Positions 1 through 8,794 of a stretch of 46,279 nucleotides of DNA are shown here, one piece after another. Under the pieces are notes generated by a model. It was not told the origin of the DNA, did no database searches, and saw only the letters and a list, made by a program, of their open reading frames with translations. Position numbers and translations under genes: made by a program. Position 1 is the stretch's first letter. Each line of letters starts with the position of its first letter. This DNA comes from Lysobacter sp. (GTDB lineage Bacteria; Pseudomonadota; Gammaproteobacteria; Xanthomonadales; Xanthomonadaceae). Location: NCBI GenBank assembly GCA_008015835.1, contig SSGH01000030.1:1-46279 (forward strand). The letters are read 5' to 3'.

Positions 1-878
1 AGCCGTTCTCCGACGTGTTCAAGATGCTGTTCAAGGAACTGCTGATCCCGAGCAGCGCGCACAAATTCCTGTTCCGCCTCGCACCCGTGCTGGCGCTCGC
101 GCCGGCGTTCGCGGCGTGGGCGGTGGTGCCGTTCGATGCGCGCGTGGTGCTGTCCAACGCCAACGCCGACCTGTTGTACCTGCTGACGATGACCTCGCTG
201 CGCGTGTACGGCGTGATCCTCGCCGGCTGGGCCTCGAACTCGAAGTACGCCTTCCTCGGCGCGATGCGCTCCGCCGCGCAGGTGGTGTCCTACGAAATCG
301 CGATGGGCTTCGCGCTGGTCGGCGTGCTGATGGCCGCGGGCAGTTTGAACCTGACCGACATCGTGGTCGCGCAGTCCGGTAACGCCGGCTTCTTCGAATG
401 GTTCTGGCTGCCGCTGCTGCCGCTGTTCGTCGTCTATTTCGTCTCGGGCGTGGCCGAAACCAACCGCGCGCCGTTCGACGTGGTGGAAGGCGAATCGGAA
501 ATCGTCGCCGGCCACATGGTCGAGTATTCCGGCTCGCAGTTCTCGCTGTTCTTCCTGGCCGAATACGCCAACATGATCTTGGTGAGTTTCCTCACCGCGC
601 TGTTCTTCCTCGGCGGCTGGCTCAGCCCGCTGCAGGGCTGGATCGTGGCCGACGTGTCGCCGTTCGTCGACTGGGTTTGGAAGGGCGGTTGGCCTTGGCT
701 GTTGATCAAGGTCTTCGTCTTCGCCAGCCTGTTCATTTGGTTCCGCGCCTCGTTCCCGCGCTATCGCTACGACCAGATCATGCGCCTCGGCTGGAAGGTC
801 TTCATCCCCATCACCATCGCCTGGATCTGCGCGACCGCGCTGTTGGTGCATTTCGGTGCGTTCGAGGCGGGCCAGTGA
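1..878 (+). CDS. nuoH: NADH-quinone oxidoreductase subunit H (NuoH), 5' end missing
   Basis: Membrane subunit of complex I that joins the peripheral arm to the proton-pumping arm and helps form the quinone-binding chamber. The reading frame is open from the first codon of the window (codons begin at base 3) to TGA at 876-878, so the true start lies upstream. The visible ~291 residues contain the family hallmark [21 protein letters not shown]-type loop near base 475-535 ([12 protein letters not shown]), with its acidic residues facing the quinone channel, and several hydrophobic membrane segments. The TGA overlaps the nuoI ATG by one base (TGATG), as expected for translational coupling. The order H-I-J-K-L-M-N matches the canonical nuo operon. 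Identification is secure; only the N-terminus is unseen. Confidence 0.96.
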   Translation, partial: PFSDVFKMLFKELLIPSSAHKFLFRLAPVLALAPAFAAWAVVPFDARVVLSNANADLLYLLTMTSLRVYGVILAGWASNSKYAFLGAMRSAAQVVSYEIAMGFALVGVLMAAGSLNLTDIVVAQSGNAGFFEWFWLPLLPLFVVYFVSGVAETNRAPFDVVEGESEIVAGHMVEYSGSQFSLFFLAEYANMILVSFLTALFFLGGWLSPLQGWIVADVSPFVDWVWKGGWPWLLIKVFVFASLFIWFRASFPRYRYDQIMRLGWKVFIPITIAWICATALLVHFGAFEAGQ

Positions 879-1366
879 TGAGCAAGATCGTCTCCTATCT
901 CAAGAGTCTGCTGCTGCTGGAGCTGTTCCAGGGCATGTGGCTGACGTTCAAGTATCTGTGGCGTCCGAAGTACACGCTGATGTACCCGATGGAAAAGACG
1001 CCGCAGTCGCCGCGTTTCCGCGGTCTGCATGCGTTGCGTCGTTACCCCAACGGCGAGGAACGCTGCATCGCCTGCAAACTGTGCGAAGCGGTGTGCCCGG
1101 CGCTGGCGATCACCATCGATTCGGAACAGCGCGCCGACGGCACCCGCCGCACCACGCGCTACGACATCGATCTGTTCAAGTGCATCTACTGCGGTTTCTG
1201 CGAAGAGTCCTGCCCGGTCGATTCGATCGTGGAAACGCATCTGCACGAATACCACTTCGAGAAGCGCGGCGAGAACATCGTCACCAAGCCGCAGTTGTTG
1301 GCGATCGGCGACCGTCTCGAAGCCGAGATCGCCGAACGTCGCGCCGCCGACGCACCTTACCGCTGA
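878..1366 (+). CDS. nuoI: NADH-quinone oxidoreductase subunit I (NuoI), two [4Fe-4S] clusters
   Basis: 162-residue ferredoxin-like subunit of the connecting fragment of complex I. It carries clusters N6a and N6b, which pass electrons toward the quinone site. Two CxxCxxCxxxCP motifs are visible, [12 protein letters not shown] and [12 protein letters not shown], together providing the eight cluster ligands. The N-terminal stretch [15 protein letters not shown] is the amphipathic membrane-contact helix typical of the family. The start is chosen at ATG 878, which overlaps the nuoH stop and gives the usual family length. Downstream nuoJ begins after an 8-base gap. Confidence 0.97.
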   Translation: MSKIVSYLKSLLLLELFQGMWLTFKYLWRPKYTLMYPMEKTPQSPRFRGLHALRRYPNGEERCIACKLCEAVCPALAITIDSEQRADGTRRTTRYDIDLFKCIYCGFCEESCPVDSIVETHLHEYHFEKRGENIVTKPQLLAIGDRLEAEIAERRAADAPYR

Positions 1367-1374
1367 GGATCGCC

Positions 1375-2022
1375 GTGGATTTCGCAACCCCCGTTTTCAT
1401 GGTCTTCGCCACCATCGCGGTCGTCGCCGCCGGGGCGGTGGTGACCGTGCGCAATCCGGTGCATGCGGCGCTTTGCCTCGTGCTGACCTTCTTCACCGTC
1501 GCCTGCACTTGGCTGCTGGCCGGCGCCGAGTTCCTCGGCGTGGCCTTGATTCTGGTCTACGTCGGCGCGGTGATGGTGCTGTTCCTGTTCGTGGTGATGA
1601 TGCTCGATGTCGATACCGCGCCGCTGCGCGAAGGCTTCGTGCGCTATCTGCCGGTCGGATTGGTGGTCGCGGTCGTCATGCTGCTGGAAATGCTGACCTT
1701 GATCGGCGTGAAAGCCGAGCTGAGCAACGCGTTCGGCGCGGATCCGGCCGAAGCCGCCGGCATGTCGAACACCGAATGGATCGCGCGCGCGCTGTTCACC
1801 GATTTCCTGCTGCCGTTCGAAGTGGCGGCGGTGATCCTGACCGTCGCGGTGATCGCGGCGGTGATGCTGACGCTGCGCCGTCGCGTCGGCACCAAGCATC
1901 AGAACCCGGCCGAGCAATCGCGGGTGCGCGCGCAGGATCGCATTCGCATGGTGAAGATGGAGGCGACGGCGCCGGTCGAGTCGGTCTCGTCCGAAACCGC
2001 CGCCGAGGAGGCGAAGTCGTGA
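1375..2022 (+). CDS. nuoJ: NADH-quinone oxidoreductase subunit J (NuoJ), GTG start
   Basis: 215-residue integral membrane subunit of complex I. I chose GTG 1375 because translation from there gives [20 protein letters not shown], the expected N-terminal membrane helix, and a GAGGA ribosome site lies at 1365-1369. The conserved segment [22 protein letters not shown] corresponds to the third helix, whose pi-bulge region is linked to coupling (in parts: [13 protein letters not shown]). About five hydrophobic helices are followed by a polar, charged C-terminal tail of roughly 45 residues that is rich in Arg, Glu and Ala. Its stop overlaps the nuoK start by one base. Confidence 0.95.
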   Translation: MDFATPVFMVFATIAVVAAGAVVTVRNPVHAALCLVLTFFTVACTWLLAGAEFLGVALILVYVGAVMVLFLFVVMMLDVDTAPLREGFVRYLPVGLVVAVVMLLEMLTLIGVKAELSNAFGADPAEAAGMSNTEWIARALFTDFLLPFEVAAVILTVAVIAAVMLTLRRRVGTKHQNPAEQSRVRAQDRIRMVKMEATAPVESVSSETAAEEAKS

Positions 2023-2333
2023 TGGGTCAACTCGCCCTCGGGCATTACCTCGCGTTGAGCGCTGCGCTGTTCTGCATCAGCGTGGCCGGCATCATCCTCA
2101 ACCGCAAGAACGTCATCATTCTGCTGATGTCGATCGAACTGATGCTGCTCAGCGTCAACGTCAATTTCGTGGCGTTTTCCCGGCATCTTGGCGACGCGGC
2201 CGGCCAGATCTTCGTGTTCTTCATCTTGACCGTGGCGGCCGCCGAGGCCGCGATCGGCCTCGCGATCCTGGTCACCCTGTTCCGCAATCGGCGCACGATC
2301 AACGTCGCCGAAATCGACACTCTGAAAGGCTGA
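2022..2333 (+). CDS. nuoK: NADH-quinone oxidoreductase subunit K (NuoK)
   Basis: 103-residue, three-helix membrane subunit related to MrpC. It belongs to the chain of charged residues that carries the conformational or electrostatic coupling through the membrane arm. The segment [19 protein letters not shown] contains the conserved membrane glutamate of the family (IEL), and a second acidic residue sits in [14 protein letters not shown] 2022 overlaps the nuoJ stop; an in-frame GTG lies directly before it at 2019 and would add one residue. The family length is 100-105 residues, so the gene is complete. Confidence 0.95.
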   Translation: MGQLALGHYLALSAALFCISVAGIILNRKNVIILLMSIELMLLSVNVNFVAFSRHLGDAAGQIFVFFILTVAAAEAAIGLAILVTLFRNRRTINVAEIDTLKG

Positions 2334-2341
2334 TCGTCGGC

Positions 2342-4492
2342 ATGGAACCCATCACTCCGTCCATCCTGATCGCGGTCGTGCTCGCGCCGCTTTGCGGCGC
2401 GATCCTCGCCGGCCTGTTCGGTCGTCGTATCGGCCGCGTCGGCGCGCATTCGGCGACGATTCTCGGCGTCGCCGTGAGCTGCGCGCTCTCGTGCTACACG
2501 CTGTGGCAGTTGCTGCAGGGCGCATCCCCGTTCAACGAGAACGTCTACACCTTCTTCGACGTGGCCGGCTACGACGCCCACGTCGGCTTCATGGTCGACA
2601 AGCTGACCGCGATGATGATGGTGGTCGTCACCTTCGTCTCGCTGCTGGTTCACGTCTACACCATCGGCTACATGGCCGAGGACCCGGGCTATCAGCGCTT
2701 CTTCAGCTACATCAGCCTGTTCACGTTCTCGATGCTGATGCTGGTGATGAGCAACAACTTCCTGCAACTGTTCTTCGGTTGGGAAGCGGTGGGTCTGGTG
2801 TCGTATCTTCTGATCGGGTTCTGGTTCAAGCGTCCCAGCGCGATCTTCGCCAATCTCAAAGCCTTCCTGGTCAACCGCGTCGGCGACTTCGGCTTCCTGC
2901 TCGGCATCGCCGGCGTGCTGTATTGGTTCGGCACGCTGGATTATGCGACCGTGTTCGCCAACGCCACCGCGACCATCGGCGGCGATCAGACCGTGCAGAT
3001 TTTCGCCGGCCACGAGTGGTCGGTCGCCACGCTGATCTGCATTTGCTTGTTCATCGGCGCGATGGGCAAATCCGCGCAGGTGCCGCTGCACGTGTGGCTG
3101 CCGGACTCGATGGAAGGCCCGACGCCGATCTCCGCGCTGATCCACGCCGCGACGATGGTGACCGCGGGCATCTTCATGGTCGCGCGCATGTCGCCGCTGT
3201 TCGAGCTGTCGGAAACGGCGCTGAACTTCGTGCTGTTCATCGGCGCGACCACGGCGTTCTTCACCGGCTTGATCGGTATCGTCCAGAACGACATCAAACG
3301 CGTGGTCGCGTATTCCACGCTGTCGCAGCTCGGCTACATGACCGTCGCGCTCGGCGTGTCGGCGTATTCGGCGGCGGTGTATCACTTGATGACCCACGCC
3401 TTCTTCAAAGCGCTGCTGTTCTTGGCCGCGGGCTCGGTCATCATCGGCATGCATCACGAGCAGGACATGCGCAAGATGGGCGGCCTGCGCAAGTACATGC
3501 CGATCACTTTCTGGACCAGCGTCATCGGGACGTTGGCCCTCGTCGGCACGCCGTTCTTCAGCGGGTTCTACTCGAAAGACACCATCATCGAGGCCGCCGC
3601 GCACCATGCGCACGAGTCGCATCATTGGATCGCGACCTACGGCTATTGGGCGGTGCTGCTGGGCGCGTTCGTGACCTCGTTCTACAGCTTCCGTTTGCTG
3701 TATCTGACCTACTTCGGCGAAGAGCGCTTCCGTCACGCGCACGATGGTCAAGCTCATGACGGTCACGGGCACGACGACCATGCCGACGATCATGCGCACG
3801 AAGAGCACCGCCACGCGCACGACGCTCACGCCCACGACGGCCATGACGACCATGGTCATGGTCATGGCCATGGCGCGCACGAGCCGCACGAATCGCCGTG
3901 GGTCGTGACGCTGCCGCTGATCCTGCTCGCGATTCCGTCGATCTTCATCGGCTTCTTCACCGTCGGTCCGATGCTGTTCGGCACCGATACCTCCGGCCAT
4001 ACCGAAGTCGCGCCGTTCTTCCTGGGCGCGATCGACGTGCTGCCGCAGCACGATGTGATGGCGGCGCTGAAGGAAGAATTCCACGGCGCGGTCGCGTTCG
4101 CGCTGCACGGTTTTACCGCGCCCGCGTTCTGGTTGGCCTTCGGCGGATTCTTGCTCGCCACGATCATGTATTGGTGGAAGCCGGAACTGCCGGCCAAGGT
4201 CGCCGCGTTCGGGCCGGCGAAGCTCATCGCCCGCATCCTGAACAACAAATACGGCATGGACGATCTGTGGATCGGCGGTTTCGCCGGCGGCGGCGTTCTC
4301 GCGGGCAAGCTGGCGCGCAAACACGACGAGAAAGTCGTGGACGGTCTGTTCGTCAACGGCAGCGCGCGGCTCGTGGACGTGTGCGCAGGCCTGCTGCGCA
4401 AGACCCAGACCGGTTATCTCTATCACTACGCCTTCGCGATGATTCTCGGCTTGATCGCGCTGATGGCCGTGCTGATCCACTACTCGCGCTGA
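2342..4492 (+). CDS. nuoL: NADH-quinone oxidoreductase subunit L (NuoL) with a histidine-rich insert
   Basis: 716-residue antiporter-like proton-pumping subunit at the distal end of the membrane arm. The expected motifs are present: FFGWEAVGLVSYLLIGFW with the membrane glutamate, HVWLPDSMEGPTPISALIHA with the broken-helix and histidine residues, and a long C-terminal region that should form the lateral helix. Between the antiporter core and the C-terminal part, residues about 465-516 (bases 3734-3889) form a polar loop with 20 histidines in about 52 residues, interleaved with Asp, Gly and Ala. This insert resembles a metal-binding segment and is not part of the E. coli subunit. The start ATG 2342 follows nuoK by 8 bases. 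Confidence 0.96.
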   Translation: MEPITPSILIAVVLAPLCGAILAGLFGRRIGRVGAHSATILGVAVSCALSCYTLWQLLQGASPFNENVYTFFDVAGYDAHVGFMVDKLTAMMMVVVTFVSLLVHVYTIGYMAEDPGYQRFFSYISLFTFSMLMLVMSNNFLQLFFGWEAVGLVSYLLIGFWFKRPSAIFANLKAFLVNRVGDFGFLLGIAGVLYWFGTLDYATVFANATATIGGDQTVQIFAGHEWSVATLICICLFIGAMGKSAQVPLHVWLPDSMEGPTPISALIHAATMVTAGIFMVARMSPLFELSETALNFVLFIGATTAFFTGLIGIVQNDIKRVVAYSTLSQLGYMTVALGVSAYSAAVYHLMTHAFFKALLFLAAGSVIIGMHHEQDMRKMGGLRKYMPITFWTSVIGTLALVGTPFFSGFYSKDTIIEAAAHHAHESHHWIATYGYWAVLLGAFVTSFYSFRLLYLTYFGEERFRHAHDGQAHDGHGHDDHADDHAHEEHRHAHDAHAHDGHDDHGHGHGHGAHEPHESPWVVTLPLILLAIPSIFIGFFTVGPMLFGTDTSGHTEVAPFFLGAIDVLPQHDVMAALKEEFHGAVAFALHGFTAPAFWLAFGGFLLATIMYWWKPELPAKVAAFGPAKLIARILNNKYGMDDLWIGGFAGGGVLAGKLARKHDEKVVDGLFVNGSARLVDVCAGLLRKTQTGYLYHYAFAMILGLIALMAVLIHYSR

Positions 4493-4517
4493 CCTCGACG
4501 ACGGATACCCCTTCACG

Positions 4518-6029
4518 ATGCATTCCTGGCCTTTACTCAGCATCTTGATATGGCTGCCGATCCTCGGCGGCGCACTGTGCTTGATGCTCGGCAACGAGCG
4601 CGCCAAGACCGCGCGTTGGTTGGCGCTCGGCGTCGCCCTGCTGACCTTCGTCCTCAGCCTGCCGTTGATCGTCCACTTCGACTACTTCACCTCGGCCATG
4701 CAGTTCGTCGAGCGCCGCGAGTGGATTCCCGCCTACGATATCCAGTATCACCTCGGCGCCGACGGCATCTCGGTCGCGCTGATCGTGCTGACCACGCTGA
4801 CCACGGCGTTGGTGCTGATCGGCGCGTGGACGTCGATCGAGAAGCGGGTGAACCAATACGTCGCCGCGTTCCTGTTTCTCGAAGGTCTGATGATCGGCGT
4901 CTTCGCCGCCATCGACTCGCTGCTGTTCTACGTCTTCTTCGAAGGCATGCTGATTCCGATGTTCATCATCATCGGCGTCTGGGGTGGCCCGCGGCGCGTG
5001 TACGCGTCGGTCAAGTTCTTCCTGTACACCTTCCTCGGTTCGGTGTTCATGCTGATCGGCTTGATCTACCTGTACCTGAAGGCCGGTAGCTGGCAGTTGC
5101 CCGATCTGTACGCGGTGCAGCTCAGCGCCCAGGAGCAGATGTGGTTGTTCTTCGCCTTCCTCGTCGCGTTCGCGGTGAAGGTGCCGATGTTCCCGGTGCA
5201 TACGTGGTTGCCGGACGCGCACGTCGAAGCGCCGACCGGCGGTTCTGTCATTCTGGCCGCGATCATGTTGAAGATCGGCGGCTACGGGTTCCTGCGCTTC
5301 AACCTGCCGATCGTCCCCGACGCCAGCCACGAGTTCGGCATGCTCGTGATCGTGCTCAGCTTGATCGCGGTCGTCTACATCGGCTTGGTCGCCCTGGTGC
5401 AGGACGACATGAAGAAGCTGATCGCCTATTCGTCGATCTCGCACATGGGTTTCGTCACCCTCGGCACCTTCATCGCGCTGATGCTGGTGCGCGATTCGGG
5501 CAACCCCGAAGCCGCGCGTCTCGGCATGCAGGGCGCGATGGTGCAGATGATCTCGCACGGCTTCATTTCGGGCGCGATGTTCTCGTGCGTCGGCGTGCTG
5601 TACGACCGCATGCATTCGCGCATGATCAAGGACTACGGCGGCGTCGCCAACGTGATGCCCTGGTTCGCCGCGTTCTTCGTGTTCTTCGGTATGGCCAACT
5701 CCGGTTTGCCGGGCACATCGGGCTTCGTCGGCGAGTTTATGGTGGTGCTGGCCAGCTTCCAAGCGCATCCGGGCCTGGCGTTCACCGCCGCCATCACCTT
5801 GATCGTCGGCGCCGCGTACACGCTGTGGCTGGTGAAGCGCGTGGTGTTCGGCGAAATCGGCAACGCGCATGTCGCCGAACTCGAAGACATCAACCCGCGC
5901 GAATGGATCGTGCTCGGCACGTTCGCGATCGGCGTGCTGCTGCTCGGCGTGTATCCGAAGCCGTTGACCGATCTGATGGAACCCGCGATCGCCCAGCTCG
6001 CCAGCCAGTTGGCCGCGAGCAAGCTCTGA
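4518..6029 (+). CDS. nuoM: NADH-quinone oxidoreductase subunit M (NuoM)
   Basis: 503-residue antiporter-like proton-pumping subunit of complex I. The segment FYVFFEGMLIPMFIIIGVWG carries the essential membrane glutamate. HTWLPDAHVEAPTGGSVILA contains the signature of the discontinuous helix, and VQDDMKKLIAYSSISHMGF is the second conserved repeat. About 14 hydrophobic helices span the protein. The ATG at 4518 lies 25 bases after nuoL and 8 bases separate its stop from nuoN. Length and motifs match the family. Confidence 0.97.
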   Translation: MHSWPLLSILIWLPILGGALCLMLGNERAKTARWLALGVALLTFVLSLPLIVHFDYFTSAMQFVERREWIPAYDIQYHLGADGISVALIVLTTLTTALVLIGAWTSIEKRVNQYVAAFLFLEGLMIGVFAAIDSLLFYVFFEGMLIPMFIIIGVWGGPRRVYASVKFFLYTFLGSVFMLIGLIYLYLKAGSWQLPDLYAVQLSAQEQMWLFFAFLVAFAVKVPMFPVHTWLPDAHVEAPTGGSVILAAIMLKIGGYGFLRFNLPIVPDASHEFGMLVIVLSLIAVVYIGLVALVQDDMKKLIAYSSISHMGFVTLGTFIALMLVRDSGNPEAARLGMQGAMVQMISHGFISGAMFSCVGVLYDRMHSRMIKDYGGVANVMPWFAAFFVFFGMANSGLPGTSGFVGEFMVVLASFQAHPGLAFTAAITLIVGAAYTLWLVKRVVFGEIGNAHVAELEDINPREWIVLGTFAIGVLLLGVYPKPLTDLMEPAIAQLASQLAASKL

Positions 6030-6036
6030 GACCCCG

Positions 6037-7488
6037 ATGATGCAGACTTACGTGACCGCCGCCGATCTGATGCCGCTGCTGCCCGAACTGGCGCTCGTCG
6101 GCGCCGCGTTCGCGCTGCTGCTGCTCGATCTGTTCACCAACGAACGCCGTCGCGGCTGGGTGCACGCTTTGGCCGTGCTCTCGCTCGTCGTGGTCGCGGC
6201 GCTGTTGGTCGCCGGCTCGTCGGGCGAGCAGGCCGCTTCGCTGCACGGCACGTTCCTCGACGGCATGTTCGTGCGCGACACCATGGCCGATGTGCTCAAG
6301 TTCTTCGTCGCCGCGATCGGGGCGATGGCCCTGATCTACGGCTACGACTTCTTGACCGAGCGCGGCCTGTACAAAGCCGAAGTTCCGGTGCTGATGCTGT
6401 TCTCGATCGCCGGCATGATGCTGATGATCTCGGCCGGCAATCTGGTGATGGTCTACCTCGGCTTGGAAATGCTGGCGCTGTGCTCGTACGCGCTGGTGGC
6501 GATCGATCGCGACAATCCGGTCGCGTCGGAAGCCGCGATGAAGTACTTCGTGCTCGGTTCGCTGGCGTCCGGCCTGCTGCTCTACGGTATGTCGCTGATT
6601 TACGGCGCGACCGGTTCGCTGGAACTGTCGGCGATCCACGGCGCCAGCACCTCGGCGCCGATGCTGCTCGCCGGCGTGGTGCTGCTGATCGCGGGCATCG
6701 CGTTCAAATTCGGCGCCGCGCCGTTCCATATGTGGCTGCCCGACGTCTACCACGGCGCGCCGACGCCGATCACGATGTTCATCGGCGCCGCGCCGAAGAT
6801 GGCCGCGTTCGCGATGGCCTATCGGTTGCTCGAAGCCGGCCTCGGCCCGCTCGACGAGCAGTGGCGTTTGTTGTTGTCGGGATTGGCCGCGTTGTCCTTG
6901 ATTCTCGGCAACCTCATCGCGTTGGCGCAGACTAACCTGAAGCGCATGCTGGCGTATTCGACCATCTCGCACGTCGGCTTCCTGTTCATGGGCTTCGCCG
7001 GCGGCGGCGAAGTCGGTTACGCCTCGGCGATGTTCTACGCCATCGCGTACGCGCTGATGTCGGCGGCCGCGTTCGGAGCGATCGTCGTCCTCTCGCGAAA
7101 AGGCTTCGAGGCCGATCGCATCGACGACTACAAAGGCCTGAACGCGCGCAATCCTTGGATGGCGGGCTTGATCCTCTGCATCATGGCGTCGCTCGCGGGC
7201 GTGCCGCCGTTCCTCGGTTTCTGGGCCAAGCTCGCGGTGCTGCGCGCGGCGTGGCAGGGCGACCTGCGCTGGTTGACAATCGTCGGCGTCGTGTTCGCGG
7301 TGATCGGTGCGTTCTATTACCTGCGCGTGATTCGCGCCATGTATTTCGACGAAGCCGAAGGCGAACCGCTGCGCGAACGCAACGACAACGCGCTGCGTCT
7401 GGTGTTCGCGATCAATGCGCTGTCGTTGTTGGCGCTGGGCATCGGTTGGAGCCCGATCATGGCGTGGTGCCAACGCGCGTTCGCCTGA
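6037..7488 (+). CDS. nuoN: NADH-quinone oxidoreductase subunit N (NuoN)
   Basis: 483-residue antiporter-like subunit and the last gene of the complex I operon. The segment VMVYLGLEMLALCSYALVAI holds the membrane glutamate. HMWLPDVYHGAPTPITMFI and LAQTNLKRMLAYSTISHVGF are the conserved core motifs of the proton-translocating family. Two adjacent ATG codons occur at 6037 and 6040; the first is used here. The operon ends downstream at a strong hairpin (7543-7569), so this is the distal gene. Confidence 0.96.
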   Translation: MMQTYVTAADLMPLLPELALVGAAFALLLLDLFTNERRRGWVHALAVLSLVVVAALLVAGSSGEQAASLHGTFLDGMFVRDTMADVLKFFVAAIGAMALIYGYDFLTERGLYKAEVPVLMLFSIAGMMLMISAGNLVMVYLGLEMLALCSYALVAIDRDNPVASEAAMKYFVLGSLASGLLLYGMSLIYGATGSLELSAIHGASTSAPMLLAGVVLLIAGIAFKFGAAPFHMWLPDVYHGAPTPITMFIGAAPKMAAFAMAYRLLEAGLGPLDEQWRLLLSGLAALSLILGNLIALAQTNLKRMLAYSTISHVGFLFMGFAGGGEVGYASAMFYAIAYALMSAAAFGAIVVLSRKGFEADRIDDYKGLNARNPWMAGLILCIMASLAGVPPFLGFWAKLAVLRAAWQGDLRWLTIVGVVFAVIGAFYYLRVIRAMYFDEAEGEPLRERNDNALRLVFAINALSLLALGIGWSPIMAWCQRAFA

Positions 7489-7542
7489 ACGACGATTCAT
7501 TCGCGCGGTTTCGTTTCGGCGCTCGCATTTCGGCGCTCGGAT

Positions 7543-7569
7543 AAGGGCGACGCGCACGCGTCGCCCTTT
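7543..7569 (+). terminator. Hairpin terminator of the nuo operon
   Basis: A perfect 12-bp stem (AAGGGCGACGCG at 7543-7554 with CGCGTCGCCCTT at 7557-7568) closes a two-base loop and is followed by TTTCG. It lies 54 bases after the nuoN stop. The T run is short, so termination efficiency is inferred. Confidence 0.75.
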
Positions 7570-7677
7570 CGCGTTCCGGGCCGCGATCGGCGGAGCTTCG
7601 CGAGATTCGTTGTTGCCGCATCGGCGTCGATGTCGTCCGCTACCGCGTTCATCTTGCCGCGGGATGCGAACTCAGGC

Positions 7678-7706
7678 TTGCATTCGGCGATTCGCATCGC
7701 CATAAT
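7678..7706 (+). promoter_or_regulatory. Sigma-70 type promoter for the initiator tRNA
   Basis: TTGCAT at 7678-7683 and CATAAT at 7701-7706 are separated by exactly 17 bases. The expected start of transcription is about 5 bases before the mature tRNA 5' end at 7718, which is the normal arrangement for a tRNA gene. Confidence 0.6.
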
Positions 7707-7717
7707 TCCGCTTCTGC

Positions 7718-7794
<77 letters not shown>

Positions 7795-7903
7795 CGTTTC
7801 GTTCGCATTCGCGCGCCGGTTTTCGAGCTCGCCGCGAATCGGCAAACGGGGCTTGTCGAAGCATCGCTGCTCGCTTCGACGCCGACATCCAGCGGTATCG
7901 GAC

Positions 7904-7933
7904 AAGGGGCCCCTGCGGCCCCTTCGTCTTTTT
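7904..7933 (+). terminator. Rho-independent terminator after the initiator tRNA
   Basis: The 8-bp stem AAGGGGCC (7904-7911) / GGCCCCTT (7917-7924) is followed by CGTCTTTTT. It lies between the tRNA and rimP. It could end the tRNA transcript or act as a partial terminator ahead of the rimP-nusA-infB operon. Confidence 0.75.
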
Positions 7934-8014
7934 CGGCGTCGGTCGCCGCGGCATGCCGCCGGACGAATCGCTTCCTCCTCACGTTTTCGAACGACGCGAC
8001 GCACCGATATCACC

Positions 8015-8596
8015 ATGGCCGACAAAGCCGCCGACATCGCGACCTTGCTCGCGCCGACCGTCGAGTCCCTCGGGCTCGAACTGCTCGGCATCGAGTATCT
8101 GCCTTCGCCGGGCGGCGCGCTGCTGCGCTTGTATATCGATGTGCCGGCGAGCGATGCCGTCGCCGTCGATCCCGCCACGGGCTCGCCGCGCATGGTCGGC
8201 ATCGAGGATTGCGAGTCGGTCAGTCGCGAAGTCTCGGCCTTGCTCGATGTGGAAGACCCGATCAGCGGCCATTACACATTGGAAGTGTCGTCGCCGGGCG
8301 TGGATCGTCCGCTGTTCGCGCCTTCGCAGTTCGCGCGTTTCCTCGGCGAACAGGCGAAGGCGACGCTGAAGCTGCCGCAGGACGGTCGCCGCAAGCTGCA
8401 GGGCAAGATCGTCGCGGTCGAAGGCGATCGGATCGATTTCGATGTCGACGGAGCTCGCTTCGCGGTCGCGTTCGACAACATCGAGAAAGCGCGTTTGGTG
8501 CCGGATTGGGTGGCGTTGGGTTTCGCGCCGGCCAAGAAGGAGAAAGGGGCGAAGCCCGGCAAAAAAGCCGGGAAAAAGCGCCCCGGTTCGGAATGA
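8015..8596 (+). CDS. rimP: Ribosome maturation factor RimP
   Basis: 193-residue cytoplasmic factor needed for maturation of the 30S subunit. The N-terminal domain (about residues 10-90) contains [18 protein letters not shown] and the conserved [16 protein letters not shown]-type segment (here [16 protein letters not shown]). The family signature [14 protein letters not shown] follows at about residues 88-101, then an Sm-like C-terminal domain and a Lys/Gly-rich tail. ATG 8015 is chosen because it gives [20 protein letters not shown], a family-like N-terminus; the frame is open further upstream but that stretch is tRNA-spacer sequence. It is the first protein gene of the nusA-infB operon. Confidence 0.93.
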   Translation: MADKAADIATLLAPTVESLGLELLGIEYLPSPGGALLRLYIDVPASDAVAVDPATGSPRMVGIEDCESVSREVSALLDVEDPISGHYTLEVSSPGVDRPLFAPSQFARFLGEQAKATLKLPQDGRRKLQGKIVAVEGDRIDFDVDGARFAVAFDNIEKARLVPDWVALGFAPAKKEKGAKPGKKAGKKRPGSE

Positions 8597-8794
8597 AACG
8601 GACGCGTCGCCGAACTTCGGCGGCGGGTCGACGAGTCCGCGAAGGCAACGCGAACTCGGAGTGCGTGGGCTCGCGAGGCGCGGACAAGGTCGCGCCGCTT
8701 CGCGAACCGCGGGCTCGCAAGCCGTCAATGCGGACACATGGATTCGGAAACGTGAATTCGAAACCTGAACTCAAAGTTCTAGAGGCGTAACAGA
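8597..8794 (+). other. rimP-nusA spacer
   Basis: This is 198 bases without a supported gene. I see no T-tract terminator and no convincing promoter. A GAGG ribosome site for nusA is at 8782-8785. Confidence 0.5.

Noticed and set aside
2045-4606. Long minus-strand open frame opposite nuoL
   Set aside because: Its composition is that of a GC-driven antisense shadow, and the sense strand holds the clear NuoK and NuoL proteins.
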